Shown: positions 53,299-63,844 of the stretch, piece by piece
How the letters are laid out: every line of letters begins with the position of its first letter
Numbering within the stretch: position 1 is the stretch's first letter
Assembly: GCA_963931865.1 (NCBI GenBank)
Contig: OZ007507.1
Location: forward strand, 13,058,932 to 13,122,931
Length of the DNA: 64,000 nt
DNA from: Axinella damicornis
Taxonomy: Eukaryota > Porifera > Demospongiae > Axinellida > Axinellidae
Direction: 5' to 3'
Notes under the pieces: model-generated
Database searches by the model: none
What the model was told of the DNA's origin: nothing
Seen by the model: only the letters and a program-made list of their open reading frames with translations
Program-made: the position numbers and the translations under genes

Positions 53299-54719
53299 AT
53301 GCCGTCCAAAAAAAGAATGGTTACGCGGGATCCCCGAGCGGTAGGCGTAGCCAGACAATTTGTTCAAGCCCATTTTTCTTCCACACAAATGAAGCCAAAC
53401 TTACTCGACGCAGTAGTCAACATGCAGACTAATCATCATTACAGTAGCTCACACTGTAGCTGTTGTAGCTACGCTGGTTAAATCAGTTCCAGCAAACTAT
53501 TCGCCAAAAATCTCCAGTGCGAAGACTGCGAGCAACTCGATTCTACTGTTGGCCATTCCGCCAACGTAACGGAAGTCAATATAAATTTGTATTATTTTAT
53601 CTTTGTGATGACGTCAAAAAGCTCAGGTAAAGCGTACCTTATGAATAATTAATTAGAAACTTACAAATAACTCGAAAAGTATGAAGAATACAACTGCTAA
53701 ACGTGATAGGTAGTTGCATCGATGTACGCTCTCTGTTGTTGCAGTGTTAGAGCTCCACTACTTCCACGAATGGGTGGCTACCAACACCAACAGCGTCATG
53801 AGCGTCCATTTCGTCCGTGCCAACAGACCCCGCGAGGGATTTTCTTCTGACACCAGTAACACAAAGTAGTATGCAAGAACCAGCAGTAGATATACGGAGC
53901 CCCCTCTCGCAGTTGTTCCCGAATAAAACAGTAGCAGATTCGGCCCCGCAAAGTTTACACTATTCAGTATCCATCCAGCTGCTCCGATCTCTTACTTCTT
54001 CAGATTAAAGAGAGGTAATATCTTGCAATAATATTATACACTAATGATTATGCAATACTGATAAAACAGAATATGAACGAGTCCAGGAGGAGAAGCAGTC
54101 AGTGGAGCCAAGCGCTGTCATTTGCGACCCAGGGAGCAGCAAAGACCCTATGAACTGTGCAGCAACAGTCACTCTGCCTGTTCACTCTTCCATTGTTGTG
54201 GTGATGACATTAATTTTCATTTGAGTTAGTGGAATCACTTGGGGTAGGCGAATAGGGCACTGTACATGTATGCCGTCCTTGTCGCCAGGATGTAACAAGG
54301 ATGGCAGCAGATCCCTCGCATGTAGAAAATCAGGGGCCAATGCTGTATCAGCAGCTGCATGTGTATGCAAGAAGTAAAATGGCAAGCAGAGAGAGGATGA
54401 TGGCTATACTTCAGGAACAAGAACTGCATTGTGTCGATGAAGTCCCAGTGCCAACCCCCCTGTGTAGATGCCATTACTATACATAATCTGCTCCAACCTA
54501 CACCTAACAACTTGTCCTGCATGCAGCCAGGAGCACATAAGGCGGCAAAGGAGCATCGAACTAGTACAGAAATGTTTTGATCCCTCACGCCTTACGGTCA
54601 TACCCTATATGGAAGACCTTTGCGGTACCGCACAAACATCTTTCACACTATTATGTAATTGCCTCTTGCCGTATAAGGTAAAAGTTTGGGATGTGAGAAT
54701 ACCTACTACTTCTGCTTGA
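53299..54719 (+). other. Possible exons of an unidentified plus-strand gene
   Basis: Coding-like pieces: MPSKKRMVTRDPRAVGVARQ (from 53,299), DPARDFLLTPVTQSSMQEPA (53,817-54,005), ERVQEEKQSVEPSAVICDPG (from about 54,074), LYQQLHVYARSKMASRERMM (54,301 on) and SIELVQKCFDPSRLTVIPYM (about 54,540-54,680, before a GTAAAAG donor). They run in the same direction but I could not join them in one frame with convincing splice sites, and no family is recognised. They may be parts of a real gene or chance. Confidence 0.25.
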
Positions 54720-55173
54720 ACGTGCATGCTGAGTTTGATGTTCCTTCACCGCCTTCGGCGGCTCATGCGTTCCTGATGCAGCAAATCACTAAATCACACA
54801 CAATCCAGACCATGCCTTAGCCTGATACAATGGAAAATCACTTGAGAAACACTATAGGTTTTGAAGGGCACCTAAAGGAAGGTGATAAGGTGTGCTATTC
54901 ATGCTATATAGGGAAGCCTATGGCGCTTGTTCGGCGTGTTTGCTGGAGATCTTGTTGTAATTATTATGGTCCTCTCGACTGTGCGCGCAATGATGTGCTA
55001 TGCGTGTAATGCGCAGCTACTTGCTGGCTCACTTTGTTAGCAACTGTGAGACTGGCGGCAGTCAGTAAGGGTCTCTTGTGGGATGGCAGTACTTGTATAG
55101 GTTGGAAGTAGCGCTAGAGAGACATAGCTAGCTACTCCAGGTGGCAAAATGCTCGCGGAACATAGCAGAAGTG

Positions 55174-55835
55174 GCCTTGGAGGAGGGGCAAGTGGAAAAG
55201 GCGGATACGGTCGGACGCGGACGCGGACGCGGACACGGACGCGGACACGGACACGAACCAAAATTCATTTTTCAGCCCTTTTCAGCCCTTTGCAGTGTAG
55301 GACAGAAGCTAAACATGGTTAAAAGTTGCTTGCTTAGCCTATTGTTAGCCTCGTTCCCAGGCTCTCCCACGTGCGAACAAAAATAGCTGGGCGGGGCCTG
55401 GGAACGAGGCTAGCCTATTCATGTCTTACCTCGAGTCAGCAGAGGTCAAAGGCCACGTGCATATTTAATGAGCTTCAACAATGAAAGTTCCAGCTTCGAT
55501 CAGTCATCATAGGTGGTATAGGAATATTATTTCTGCTTCCTATACTTTGGCAAAATGCTTGAGTTTGGTTTCTGCACAAAATAAAAGCTCTTCTAATCTT
55601 TTCATTGAAGCTCATTAAATATGCACGTGGCCTTTGACCTCTGCTGACTCCAGGTAAGACATGAAAGACGGTTCAATAGGCTAAGCAAGCAACTTTAGCC
55701 AATGAATAACCATGTTTAGCTACTGTCCTACACTGCAAAGGGCTGAAAAGGGCTGAAAAATTAATTTTGGCTCGTGTCCGTGTCCGTGTCCGCATCCGTG
55801 TCCGACCGTATCCGCCTTTTCCACTTGCCCTTGGA
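55174..55835. repeat. Large palindrome with hexamer repeats in both arms
   Basis: Left arm GGGCAAGTGGAAAAGGCGGA, then (GGACRC)n, then TTTTCAGCCCTTTTCAGCCC; the right arm is the inverse ending at about 55,835. Arms are over 250 bp and meet near 55,490-55,600, where CATATTTAATGAGCTTCAA is inverted. The left arm has a 67-bp MITE that the right arm lacks. Confidence 0.85.
55346..55412. mobile_element. 67-bp copy of the TAGCCTCGTTCCCAGGC family
   Basis: TAGCCTCGTTCCCAGGCTC to GGCCTGGGAACGAGGCTA inserted in one arm of a palindrome; the other arm shows roughly the empty site. GCCTATT lies directly outside both ends (7 of 9 bases match). Confidence 0.88.
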
Positions 55836-55959
55836 GGAGACCTTAACCAGCACTGGGGAGGACGTAGACATGGCTGATGAATAAGCCAGTTGCATGCAAG
55901 CGAAAGTATTCACGGAATGTGTGATGTCACATCCGGTTGCTCTATTGCAGCCATGTTAA

Positions 55960-56358
55960 GGTTACGGGTTACTCATGTGTACGCCGTGCGAAATGTATTG
56001 GGAAATGTATACTTAAGCTCGATCTCTGGTACGAAGAGCGTGAGCAACTTGATTCTGGCGGTGGAGGTGCGCTGTCACAAGGTGAAGGGCATGACGGAAG
56101 CTTTTACTGATACGCTGTATAGCCGTGCAAAAACGAGCAGTTCAGTTCACCAAAAAGCCATATTTACCGCTTTTCTTGAGCGAGACAGCAGGGATTATGC
56201 TATCAAAAAAAGTTTCCATCATGCCTTGCACCTTGTGACAGCGTACCTCGATCCACTGCCAGAATCAAGTTGCTCACGCTCAGAGATTTTGGTTAGCGAG
56301 CTTAAGTATAGATTTCCCAATACGTTTCGCACGGTGCGCGCACGAGTATCCCGTAACC
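55960..56358. mobile_element. TTAA-flanked foldback GGTTACGGGTTACTC
   Basis: 399 bp bounded by GGTTACGGGTTACTC and GAGTATCCCGTAACC between TTAA sites. Arms are long and near perfect (ATTGGGAAATGTATACTTAA / TTAAGTATAGATTTCCCAAT). Same terminal motif as 26,795-27,488. A 166-codon open frame spans it but is only a product of the palindrome. Confidence 0.8.
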
Positions 56359-56691
56359 TTAAGTATTGCAGTGAATGGCGAAATCGGTAGGTGGGCGTTT
56401 GAAATGTGCGTGTGATTAAAACTAAACTATGTCGCAATTTAATTGACCGCGGCGATAAACAAGAGACCTGGACGTTCAAGACAGTGAGGGAAGTGTGAGA
56501 AGTACGAACGAGAACAAAACGGTCTTGCTATGTCTACGCCCCCCCCTGCCTCAAGTGCTCAGACTCTGTTCCTGCATGGTTGGTTCTCTTTTGGCATCGC
56601 TATCGGGAAAGTGCCTTGAACAAGCTCGCGACTGCGACCTCAGCTGCCTCGCATCCATCCCAAACACGCTGAGCTATCTCGGTCTCTTACT

Positions 56692-58140
56692 TGGACCGCT
56701 TGGAAATCGATGGAAGAAGGCACTCGGATCCTGGCTTGGGTTGTTACCACAACACGTTACAGGTATGTCTAGGATATACTGTGTTGTTCTCATTTGTACT
56801 TCAACCAGCTGAGTAATCCACTGCTGACTCACTTCTGCCATGGTCTCCAGCTGGTGCCCAATGATCACATCCCGTTCGTCCAAACGAAACTATATTCCAA
56901 CTGCAAAAAGCGACCTCATTACAGTACAGCTTACTGTCCACCATTTGACCCTACAATAATTACAGAAAGGAACAGCGGTGTGACCTGACCCTCCTGCAAT
57001 GTTTCTTCCTGTCTCACCCGTCCATCCCTCCATCCCTCCCCTACCCCCGGTCCTTCCCTCATCCCTCCATACCCCATCCTCCCTCACTCTACTGCCATTC
57101 CTCACCCCTCCATCCCCCCTCACCCCTCCATTCTTCATTTACCTCTTCAGCTCAGCCAGCTGCTCATTGATCGAGTCTCAACTTCTCCTTTTCCCCCTCC
57201 TCCAGTATAGACAAAATTGTCTCCTCTTTCTCATGAAGCAGCCGGGAGAGGTTAGGCTCCATTACATCCTCCAGATAGTCCTAGGTTAGACTTCTTGCAG
57301 ATAGTCCTGCGAGCGTGTAAGTGTGTGCATGTGTATGTGGATGTGAGTGTGTTTGTGTAAGTGCACATGCATGTACATGCATGAATTGTGTGTGTATTTC
57401 AGCTACATGAGAGACATTTGCTACCAGCAGAATGCACACCACCCGTCCAATGCTTTCCGGGAGAGTCACTTGAAGTTGTGCGTTCTTGGATACTAACAGC
57501 GCATAAATAGACTGTGAACTAACAGCACATAAATAGACCGTGCCCCGTGGGGGCGCGGTCTACTTATATGCTCTTGTGTGAACTTGGGACTCTGTAAATT
57601 CCTAATCAACCAGGAGTCAATAAAGACCGTACTGCAGAGAAATGCCCATGAAAGTCAACCATAGATGCTGGCCTAACTAAATGCAACCGCGCATGCGATC
57701 GAGTGTTTGCATGGGTATTGGATCATGCAAGGCCGTTAGGTACAATGCAGATGCCTCTAGATCCTCTCACCTGAGTGTTGCTTGCTGGAGCTGGTGGTGC
57801 ATGGACAATTCACTAGGTCTCCGGCCCAAAGCGGGCTTCTTCGCCAGGGAGAGGGAGGGGGTAGGGGGAGGGAAAGTGGACGCCCCTGGGGTAGAGGTGT
57901 TCATGGGTAACACTTCTTTTGTAGTGATTAGTCTACCACGTAGTACTGAATGATGTGGGCCATAGCCAATCTCAGACTCCCACTGGCTCTATACAGTATT
58001 GTACTGCAGATAATTAATATATGACAAATCCAAGCAGCACATACACACCCTCTCTCTCTCCTCACCTTCATCGGCCAGTTTCTCCAACTTTGGCAGGGGA
58101 GCAGGGGCATGCACAAACAGTGCTCAAGACCTTTCCCACT
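56692..58140 (-). pseudogene. Coding-like coiled-coil exons, one frameshifted; unidentified
   Basis: Minus-strand pieces in order: LFVHAPAPLPKLEKLADE (about 58,062-58,140, donor GTGAGG); DYLEDVMEPNLSRLLHEKEE then SILEEGEKEKLRL (57,290 down to about 57,180), which must shift by one base to continue as INEQLAELKR up to a GTAAAT donor at 57,143; RLDERDVIIGHQLETMAEVS (about 56,807-56,890); and TTQARIRVPSSIDFQAVQ before a GTAAGA donor (about 56,692-56,763). The heptad-like composition suggests a coiled coil. The frameshift suggests decay or a sequence error. It could also be far-upstream exons of the RNF213-like gene; I cannot tell. Confidence 0.3.
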
Positions 58141-59630
58141 AGGTTGTGTTCCTTTTCGCTGTCTTCACCACATGCTGGCACTCTAAGTTCTCCTGGGTTG
58201 TCAGTTCAGGCAGAATGGGGAGAGGATGAGTGTAGGACCATTGGAGCAGTACGGTGTGGATCTCGTTTTAGTAGGTAGCCTTAATTGGGCTCTCTCCATG
58301 CAGCTCTGTTTTCTTAGCATCATACTTGACCTCGATCAGAACTGAGCAAAGAAAATTAGTTCAAAGGTCAACAGAGCTGGATAGGCCCTCAGGATGAAGC
58401 TACAGTTGTATGTAGTAGGTAGCTACAACAGCTATTCAATTGTTTGGTACATCTAAGGTAAGTGCATGTGTGCAGACTCGGCCAGTATCTAAGTTGTAAA
58501 CTGGAAGCTGTTTGTGCTGCTTTCAGTCAAAGGCTATCGTGCACACGTGACGATAATTACTGAAACCGAGTCCATGTACGTCATGATCACGTCCACCATG
58601 CAGTTCACTGACATAGCAGAACTTCTCTAGCTTTTCTGGTCAGTATGGTCAAAGGCAGTTCTTGGATGGTCCCAGATTGTGATTCCGACCCCAGTCACAG
58701 CTCTGAGTATGGCTTGTATAGCACTACCTACTCCACCAGCTAGTTCTCCCCTCTCCTCACACGTACCACTCACTCAGCTCTTTCTAGCATCAGGAAGCCA
58801 ATCTCCACCACAGTACCTCATCTCTTCCTCCTTATGAACAGGAATGAGAAACTGGTGGAGGGCAGATAAGCACTGGTCATGGCATTTGTAGAGTGGCTGT
58901 GGTTCATGACTCTAGCAAACCCAGTGCAACAAATCATCTAGCCACAGAGTGGGTTCACAACTTCATCCATGGAGAAATACTTTACACACAGTAGACACAA
59001 CATGCTAACGCTTAGTAATTAGCCAGCAAACCTCAAGTATCTCAACCGCATTGAAATTGTTTTGGATGACTAGCCTGGAGAATACTATAGAGAGTCTGCT
59101 TCCCCCTTCCTCTCCTTCTTCATCGTCACTTACTTTCAACTAGGACTATATTAACAGAAAAGCACTCAGCAGCCAACTCAAGCGGGCCCCAAGACCCTTC
59201 TCCGTCGCCTCTAGCTCGCCGGCCAGCTTCTCGCCACACCCACTACAGGGGTGTGGCGAGAGGCTGGCCCACAAGACTACGTCCCCTCCTCCGAAGGTAC
59301 ACGCGAGTCTGAGAATCAAACTAGAGTGCGGCGTGGGGTCTAGGCTCCAGTTACAGCCTACTTGCGCAGTCAAACTCTAGCTAGCTTCATTCCCAAGCTC
59401 TCTCACACGCGAACCATAAGGTAGGAACTATATTACTTATGCGCAAATAAACTAAATGGCGAAAAGCTGCATCGGCGGGCGGGGGCTAGTCAACTGCAAC
59501 GACAGTAACAGAAGGGTGCCAGTGATGACAGAGGACTTACCAGAAGAGGTGAACAGTATCAGAAAACGACAGAGACGCAGCCAGCTCGCCATTGGTGCTT
59601 CCCGCCAAAATCTGCAAGTTTTACTTCCAA
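58141..59630. other. No gene seen; one hairpin
   Basis: Non-repetitive sequence without supported exons. A strong hairpin lies at 59,221-59,269 (GGCCAGCTTCTCGCCACACC and its near-inverse). Confidence 0.5.
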
Positions 59631-59632
59631 CC

Positions 59633-59750
59633 AATCAAAATCATTACCCGTTCCCGCGTTAAGTTTTACCGCGGATACCAACCAATCAAATGACAGCTTC
59701 CCCGGGAGGCTTTTGCGGGTATATAAGGAGCGTCAAGTTCGGCCTTAGTC
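59633..59750 (+). promoter_or_regulatory. CCAAT/TATA promoter-like block
   Basis: Two AACCAATCAAA boxes at about 59,628-59,640 and 59,681-59,691, then GGGTATATAAGGAG with TATATAAG at 59,720-59,727. The order and spacing fit a strong RNA polymerase II core promoter reading right, with a start near 59,750. A GGATTAGGTTTAGGTTAGG / CCTAACCTAACTTAATCC hairpin (59,773-59,814) and a GGTAAGT donor-like site (about 59,833) follow, after which only a G-rich minisatellite is seen, so the transcript is unknown. It could belong to a lost or repeat-derived gene. Confidence 0.5.
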
Positions 59751-59849
59751 ATTCGGGTCGGTTTTAGCTCGGATTAGGTTTAGGTTAGGAGAGCCCTAAC
59801 CTAACTTAATCCTAGCTATACCTTTCTCCAATAGGTAAGTTCAGGTATA

Positions 59850-60205
59850 GATAGAAGGGTGGGTGGGAGCATTGGGGGGTGGGAGCATTGGGGGGTGGGG
59901 TGGGAGCATTGGGAGGGTGGGAGCATTGGGAGGGGAGCATTAGAGAGGGTGGGAGCATTGGGTGGGGGGTGGGAAGGGGTGGGTGGTAGCATGGGGTAGC
60001 ATTGGGAGGGTGGGAGCATTGGGTGGGGAGGGGTGGGCGGTAGCATGGGGAGGGGAGGGGTGGGTGGTAGCATGGGGAGGAGAGGGGTGGGTGGGAGATG
60101 GGGAAGGGAGGGGTGGGTGGGGGGAGCATGGGGAGGGGAGGGGTGGGTGGGAGCATGGGGAGGGGTGTGTGGGAGCATGGGGAGGGGTGGGGGTGGGGTG
60201 TGTAT
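59850..60205. repeat. G-rich minisatellite (GGGTGGGAGCATTGG)n
   Basis: Variable 14-25-bp units based on GGGTGGGAGCAT(T/G)GGG. Many closely spaced GGG runs could form G-quadruplexes on the plus strand. Pro- or Gly-rich open frames here are artefacts. Confidence 0.9.
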
Positions 60206-60291
60206 TGGCATTAAAGGCTAACATTGGGTGCAGAGGAGGTAGTGCAAATCCCTGGGTCAATGAAACTCAAAAAATGCCCACGACATGCGAA

Positions 60292-60337
<46 letters not shown>
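60292..60337. repeat. Poly(G) tract, 46 bp
   Basis: Uninterrupted run of 46 G directly bordering the decayed secreted-protein copy at 60,338-60,605. Confidence 0.95.
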
Positions 60338-60340
<3 letters not shown>

Positions 60341-60605
60341 TCCCTGCAGTGCAACTCAATTGAAGTGCATTTTGAATCTCCCGTTGAATCTCATCATCAC
60401 TGTAGCTATCCCAAAAACATCTGTGAAAAATGTCAGATTGGGATCAAAATTACCACGAAATCCACTTGTTGGAAGCACATCGGTGGATATAAATAATCTG
60501 AGCATCAGAGGCAATCTGGTTTGCTGGACAGGATTGGTGATGACTAGGACACTGAAGAGAACAGCAGACATCCACATGGCTAACTCTACCTCCACAATCA
60601 TCTGA
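60338..60605 (-). pseudogene. Decayed N-terminal copy of the secreted-protein gene
   Basis: Matches the 5' part of the intact gene at 62,373-63,080: start region with a signal peptide (MWMSAVLFSVLVITN), then FISTDVLPTSGFRGNFDPN and LTFFTDVFG. Frame changes after the signal peptide and again after FTDVFG, and the rest is replaced by a poly(G) tract, so it is a broken fragment. Confidence 0.8.
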
Positions 60606-61169
60606 GGTAGAGGTGACTAGCTGATATGTCAACAATAAGTACATTGTAGTACAATGTGTTTTATAGCACTCCCAAGGTCATGCACCATCTGTGCACAACC
60701 CAAAGAACTTTTGGGCTTCACACATAAAAGGTACAACGTACAGGAAGGTCTATCTGACAGAAATACTGTAAACATGCAGAAACTGGAAGAACACTTTGCA
60801 GAGTGGATATAGGCTAAAAGGTATTGATGAGTCAGCCTTTATTAGCCATGCACATTACTACATAAGATAGTCTTCCAACTGATCAACAAACTCTCTGTTA
60901 TGCTGTGTGAAGTGGAAGAAGGCCAAAACTCCACGAAATGTGTTCCGTAAGTTCTTCGGATAATATAATTATATCCGCAACTGTTGTTCTTATACATGCA
61001 TCCATTGTTGCACATGCATAATCTTGTACAATATACTTAGCTACTACATGACTTGTATAATGTAGCTATTGTGGGCATTTATTACCCAATTGGAGGTACC
61101 TCTAAACTTCTCTTCCAACCACTGTTTAATGGATAACGTCTCCGATATAGCTACCCTTTTTTTTAGCAT

Positions 61170-61500
61170 GGTGTGTAGAGCTAACGTCTATCATTTCCAT
61201 ATGAGATTCATGCCTGGATGCAATAAATTTTCCAAAGAACTACCAAACTGCAAAGGGCAGGATTATTACACTATAAGAGGGAAGAGGAAGAGGTGAGGGG
61301 GGGGGGGGGGGGGGGATAGAAGGGCATTATATCGTTAGGGATATCAATTCCATCTTTTCTACCATGATTTATGTTCCTTCAGTATCTGTTCTCCTGAAAA
61401 GGTGAGAAGAAATCCACCAACATGGCACACAGATCTGTGACTTCAATACAACAATTGCGCAATGAGACATTTTGAAGTGCATGGAACACCAACTATTAAG
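61170..61500 (-). pseudogene. Fragment of the secreted-protein gene within a duplicated segment
   Basis: About 61,330-61,420 resembles the intact gene at 62,565-62,650 (both with ATCGTTAGGGA.. TCAATTCC and TCCTGAAAAGGTGA). The segment from AGCTAACGTCTATCATTTCC to ACTTCAATACAACAATTG is repeated at 63,669-64,000, poly(G) tract included (here 61,297-61,315). No intact frame. Confidence 0.75.
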
Positions 61501-61504
61501 GTAG

Positions 61505-61790
61505 GAAACATGGGTACCGCGATCTCCGAAACCAAGTTGATGGATAAATGGGGCAGCATCAAAGCGTACACAAGTTTCAGCAATATTTTGCATCAAACTG
61601 CTCCCTCTGCTTGAAAATGCCCTAAAACTCAATTTTAAGGCCCTCTACGAAACTGAAAATTTGGACAGTCTCCAAGGCCCCACCCACACTCTGACCCCAT
61701 CATCAATACACACACAAAACAGGCCCAAAAACTACGGATGGATTTACCACCTGCTCTCCTCAGTTGCAGGCTACAGCCCAAAACTCACTG
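61505..61790. repeat. Diverged copy of the 47.2-47.4-kb exon region
   Basis: Shares ATCAAACTGCTCCCTCTGCTTGAAAA-type sequence and the following CCAAGGCC(C)CACCCACACTCTG with 47,200-47,400. On the minus strand it keeps FSSRGSSLMQNIAETCVRFD, parallel to exon 47,161-47,313, but without an intact splice context. Both the exon and its intron flank are copied, so it is a genomic duplication rather than a processed copy. Confidence 0.7.
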
Positions 61791-62372
61791 CCGCCCTCAA
61801 AAACAGAGGTTTGGCTACCCTAGGCTTTCAAAAAAAATTCAACGCACACCAACTAAAACCAACCAAAGCCAAGGCCAGTTTCCATAAGGTCAACCTACCC
61901 CCTGCAAAACTAGGGATGATTTTCCACGTTCACCTCTCGGTTACAGAGTTTTGGCCACACATCTACTGCCACTCACCAGCCCAGTCCAGCTACCAAACCA
62001 GCCAAATTCGCTCTAACACGAAAATGGGCGGGGCCTGTAATGCCGAAAGGTCAACTCTCTAGAGTACCTTGGCCAGGGAGCTGTCAGAGTGTTCAAACAA
62101 ACCTTCAAAGTACCGCACGGCCACATCAGAGTACCGATTTGAAACTTGAAAGGCCGCTAGCCGCATCAAAGAGAGAAGCCCCCCTTGTTTATTCCGGTTG
62201 CCGCCATGGGAAAACGTAAACAGATGAATAACTCTATATAATATAACCGTATGCGAGTGACATCATCTCATTAATTATTCATGAGCAAAATTGCGCGCGA
62301 TTTCGCCGATGCCATGCTTCCTACCTTAAAATTGTTACTGGTAGTACTAGCTATAGCTCAGTATTGACACGA

Positions 62373-63080
62373 TCAGTTAAAAGTGAGGACATTGGGTGGA
62401 AAAGTAAAAACAGCACTCGCAGATGAACGAAGAAAGGATGTCCCATTTGCAACAAAAATACCAATTCGTACAGACTCAGTGGGTATTGGAGTCTGACGTC
62501 GAATTACAATTGGTTCGCAAGGAAGAGGAACTGAAATAGACACATATTCGTATGACAGAGTTGTATCGTTAGGGACGTCAATTCCCTCTTCTCCACCATA
62601 TGTTCCTTTCAGTATCTGTTGTCCTGAAAAGGTGACAAAAAATCCACCAATTCTAGTCCCAAAACATTTCGAACGAGTGTTGCCGGTGAGAATCCAGCGA
62701 TTCACGATTGCATTAATTCCGGTAGTTCGCCTAACTGGTTGTAGGGTGGCATTTTGGAAGAAACGCAGACCCAGCGCATTGGGCTGAGTGAGAGAGAATT
62801 CCAAGCCAAACCTTTCAGAGAAAAACTGAAGTGCATTTTGAACCTCCTGTTGAATCTCATCGTCACTGTATCCCAAAACGTCATTGAAAAATGTCAGATT
62901 GGTATCAAAATCACCAGTTGGAACACGAATTGCACTTGCTGGAACCACATCGGTCGAATATAGAAAAATCTGAGCATCAGAGGCAATCTGGTTTGCTGGA
63001 CAGGACTGTGCTGCAGCATTGGTGATGACTAGAACACTGAAGAGAATAGCAAACATCCACATGGCTACCTTCACCTCCAC
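62373..63080 (-). CDS. Intact single-exon secreted protein, 235 aa, unknown family
   Basis: Open frame from ATG at 63,080 to a TAA at 62,373. Residues about 7-25 (MWMFAILFSVLVITNAAAQ) are a clear signal peptide; the second Met (residue 7) may be the real start. The mature protein has few cysteines (SCPANQ, KCFGTRIGG, LPCEPI), a DVLGYSDDEIQQEVQNALQF helix-like part, and a beta-rich second half (GGFFVTFSGQQILKGTYG, YEYVSISVPLPCEPIVIRR). No membrane anchor or catalytic motif is seen. I do not recognise the family. Three partial relatives nearby (60.3, 61.3 and 63.9 kb) show a local, repeatedly duplicated family of which this is the only complete member here. Intronless, unlike the other genes in the window. 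Confidence 0.75.
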   Translation of the reverse strand: MEVKVAMWMFAILFSVLVITNAAAQSCPANQIASDAQIFLYSTDVVPASAIRVPTGDFDTNLTFFNDVLGYSDDEIQQEVQNALQFFSERFGLEFSLTQPNALGLRFFQNATLQPVRRTTGINAIVNRWILTGNTRSKCFGTRIGGFFVTFSGQQILKGTYGGEEGIDVPNDTTLSYEYVSISVPLPCEPIVIRRQTPIPTESVRIGIFVANGTSFLRSSASAVFTFPPNVLTFN

Positions 63081-63408
63081 AGTCTAGAGCTATCTTGCTG
63101 GTACATCAATAACAATGCATTTTTTCATCTGCTATATGGCTCCCAGGGTCATGCACCATCTGTGCCCAACCCAAAGTTGTTTTACTACCCACAATACAGG
63201 GTTTTTCGGAATCCTTGCAACACTACACTAAAATGCTCAAAGCGAATTGCGTAGACCATTCCATACATGGAGCGCAGGCAGGGCTACAGTCTAATTACAA
63301 TATTATCTACTAAGCAGCTGTACTTAACTTAAGCAAAGAACTTTGGCCTTTAATTAAATTTCACACAAACGAGTTTCGACCACAAAATTAATTGTCCACT
63401 TGTGGCTG

Positions 63409-63626
63409 TAGCCTCGTTCTACCCACTCTATGTTATACGTGAGTGACGTCACAGAAACGTTTCCAGAAAACGTTTCTGGAAATTTAATGCCTGCCGAGAC
63501 CTAATATGCCCTAACCTCTGACCACGCCCCTAATGAGATTCATGAGGGCCGAGAATTGTACGTTCTACGTTCCCAGGCCCACACGTGAAACGTGTAATTC
63601 TGCGTGAGGGCCTTGGTACGAGGCTA
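63409..63626. mobile_element. Worn copy of the TAGCCTCGTTCCCAGGC family
   Basis: TAGCCTCGTTCTACCC at the left, GGGCCTTGGTACGAGGCTA at the right, with an internal palindrome (AACGTTTCCAGAAAACGTTT) near 63,450-63,480. Target duplication not clear. Confidence 0.55.
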
Positions 63627-63668
63627 ATCAGCTACTGTGGCTGTTGCAAGGGTTTGGAAAAGCCCTGC

Positions 63669-63794
63669 AGAGCTAACGTCTATCATTTCCATATGAGATT
63701 CACACCTGGATGCAATAAATTTTCCAAAGAACTACCAAACTGCAAAGGGCAGGATAATTACACTATAGGAGGGAAGAGGAAGAGGTGAGGGGGA

Positions 63795-63844
<50 letters not shown>

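Noticed and set aside
55890..56390. 166-codon plus-strand frame
   Set aside because: Lies on the arms of a TTAA-flanked foldback; the open frame is a by-product of the palindrome.
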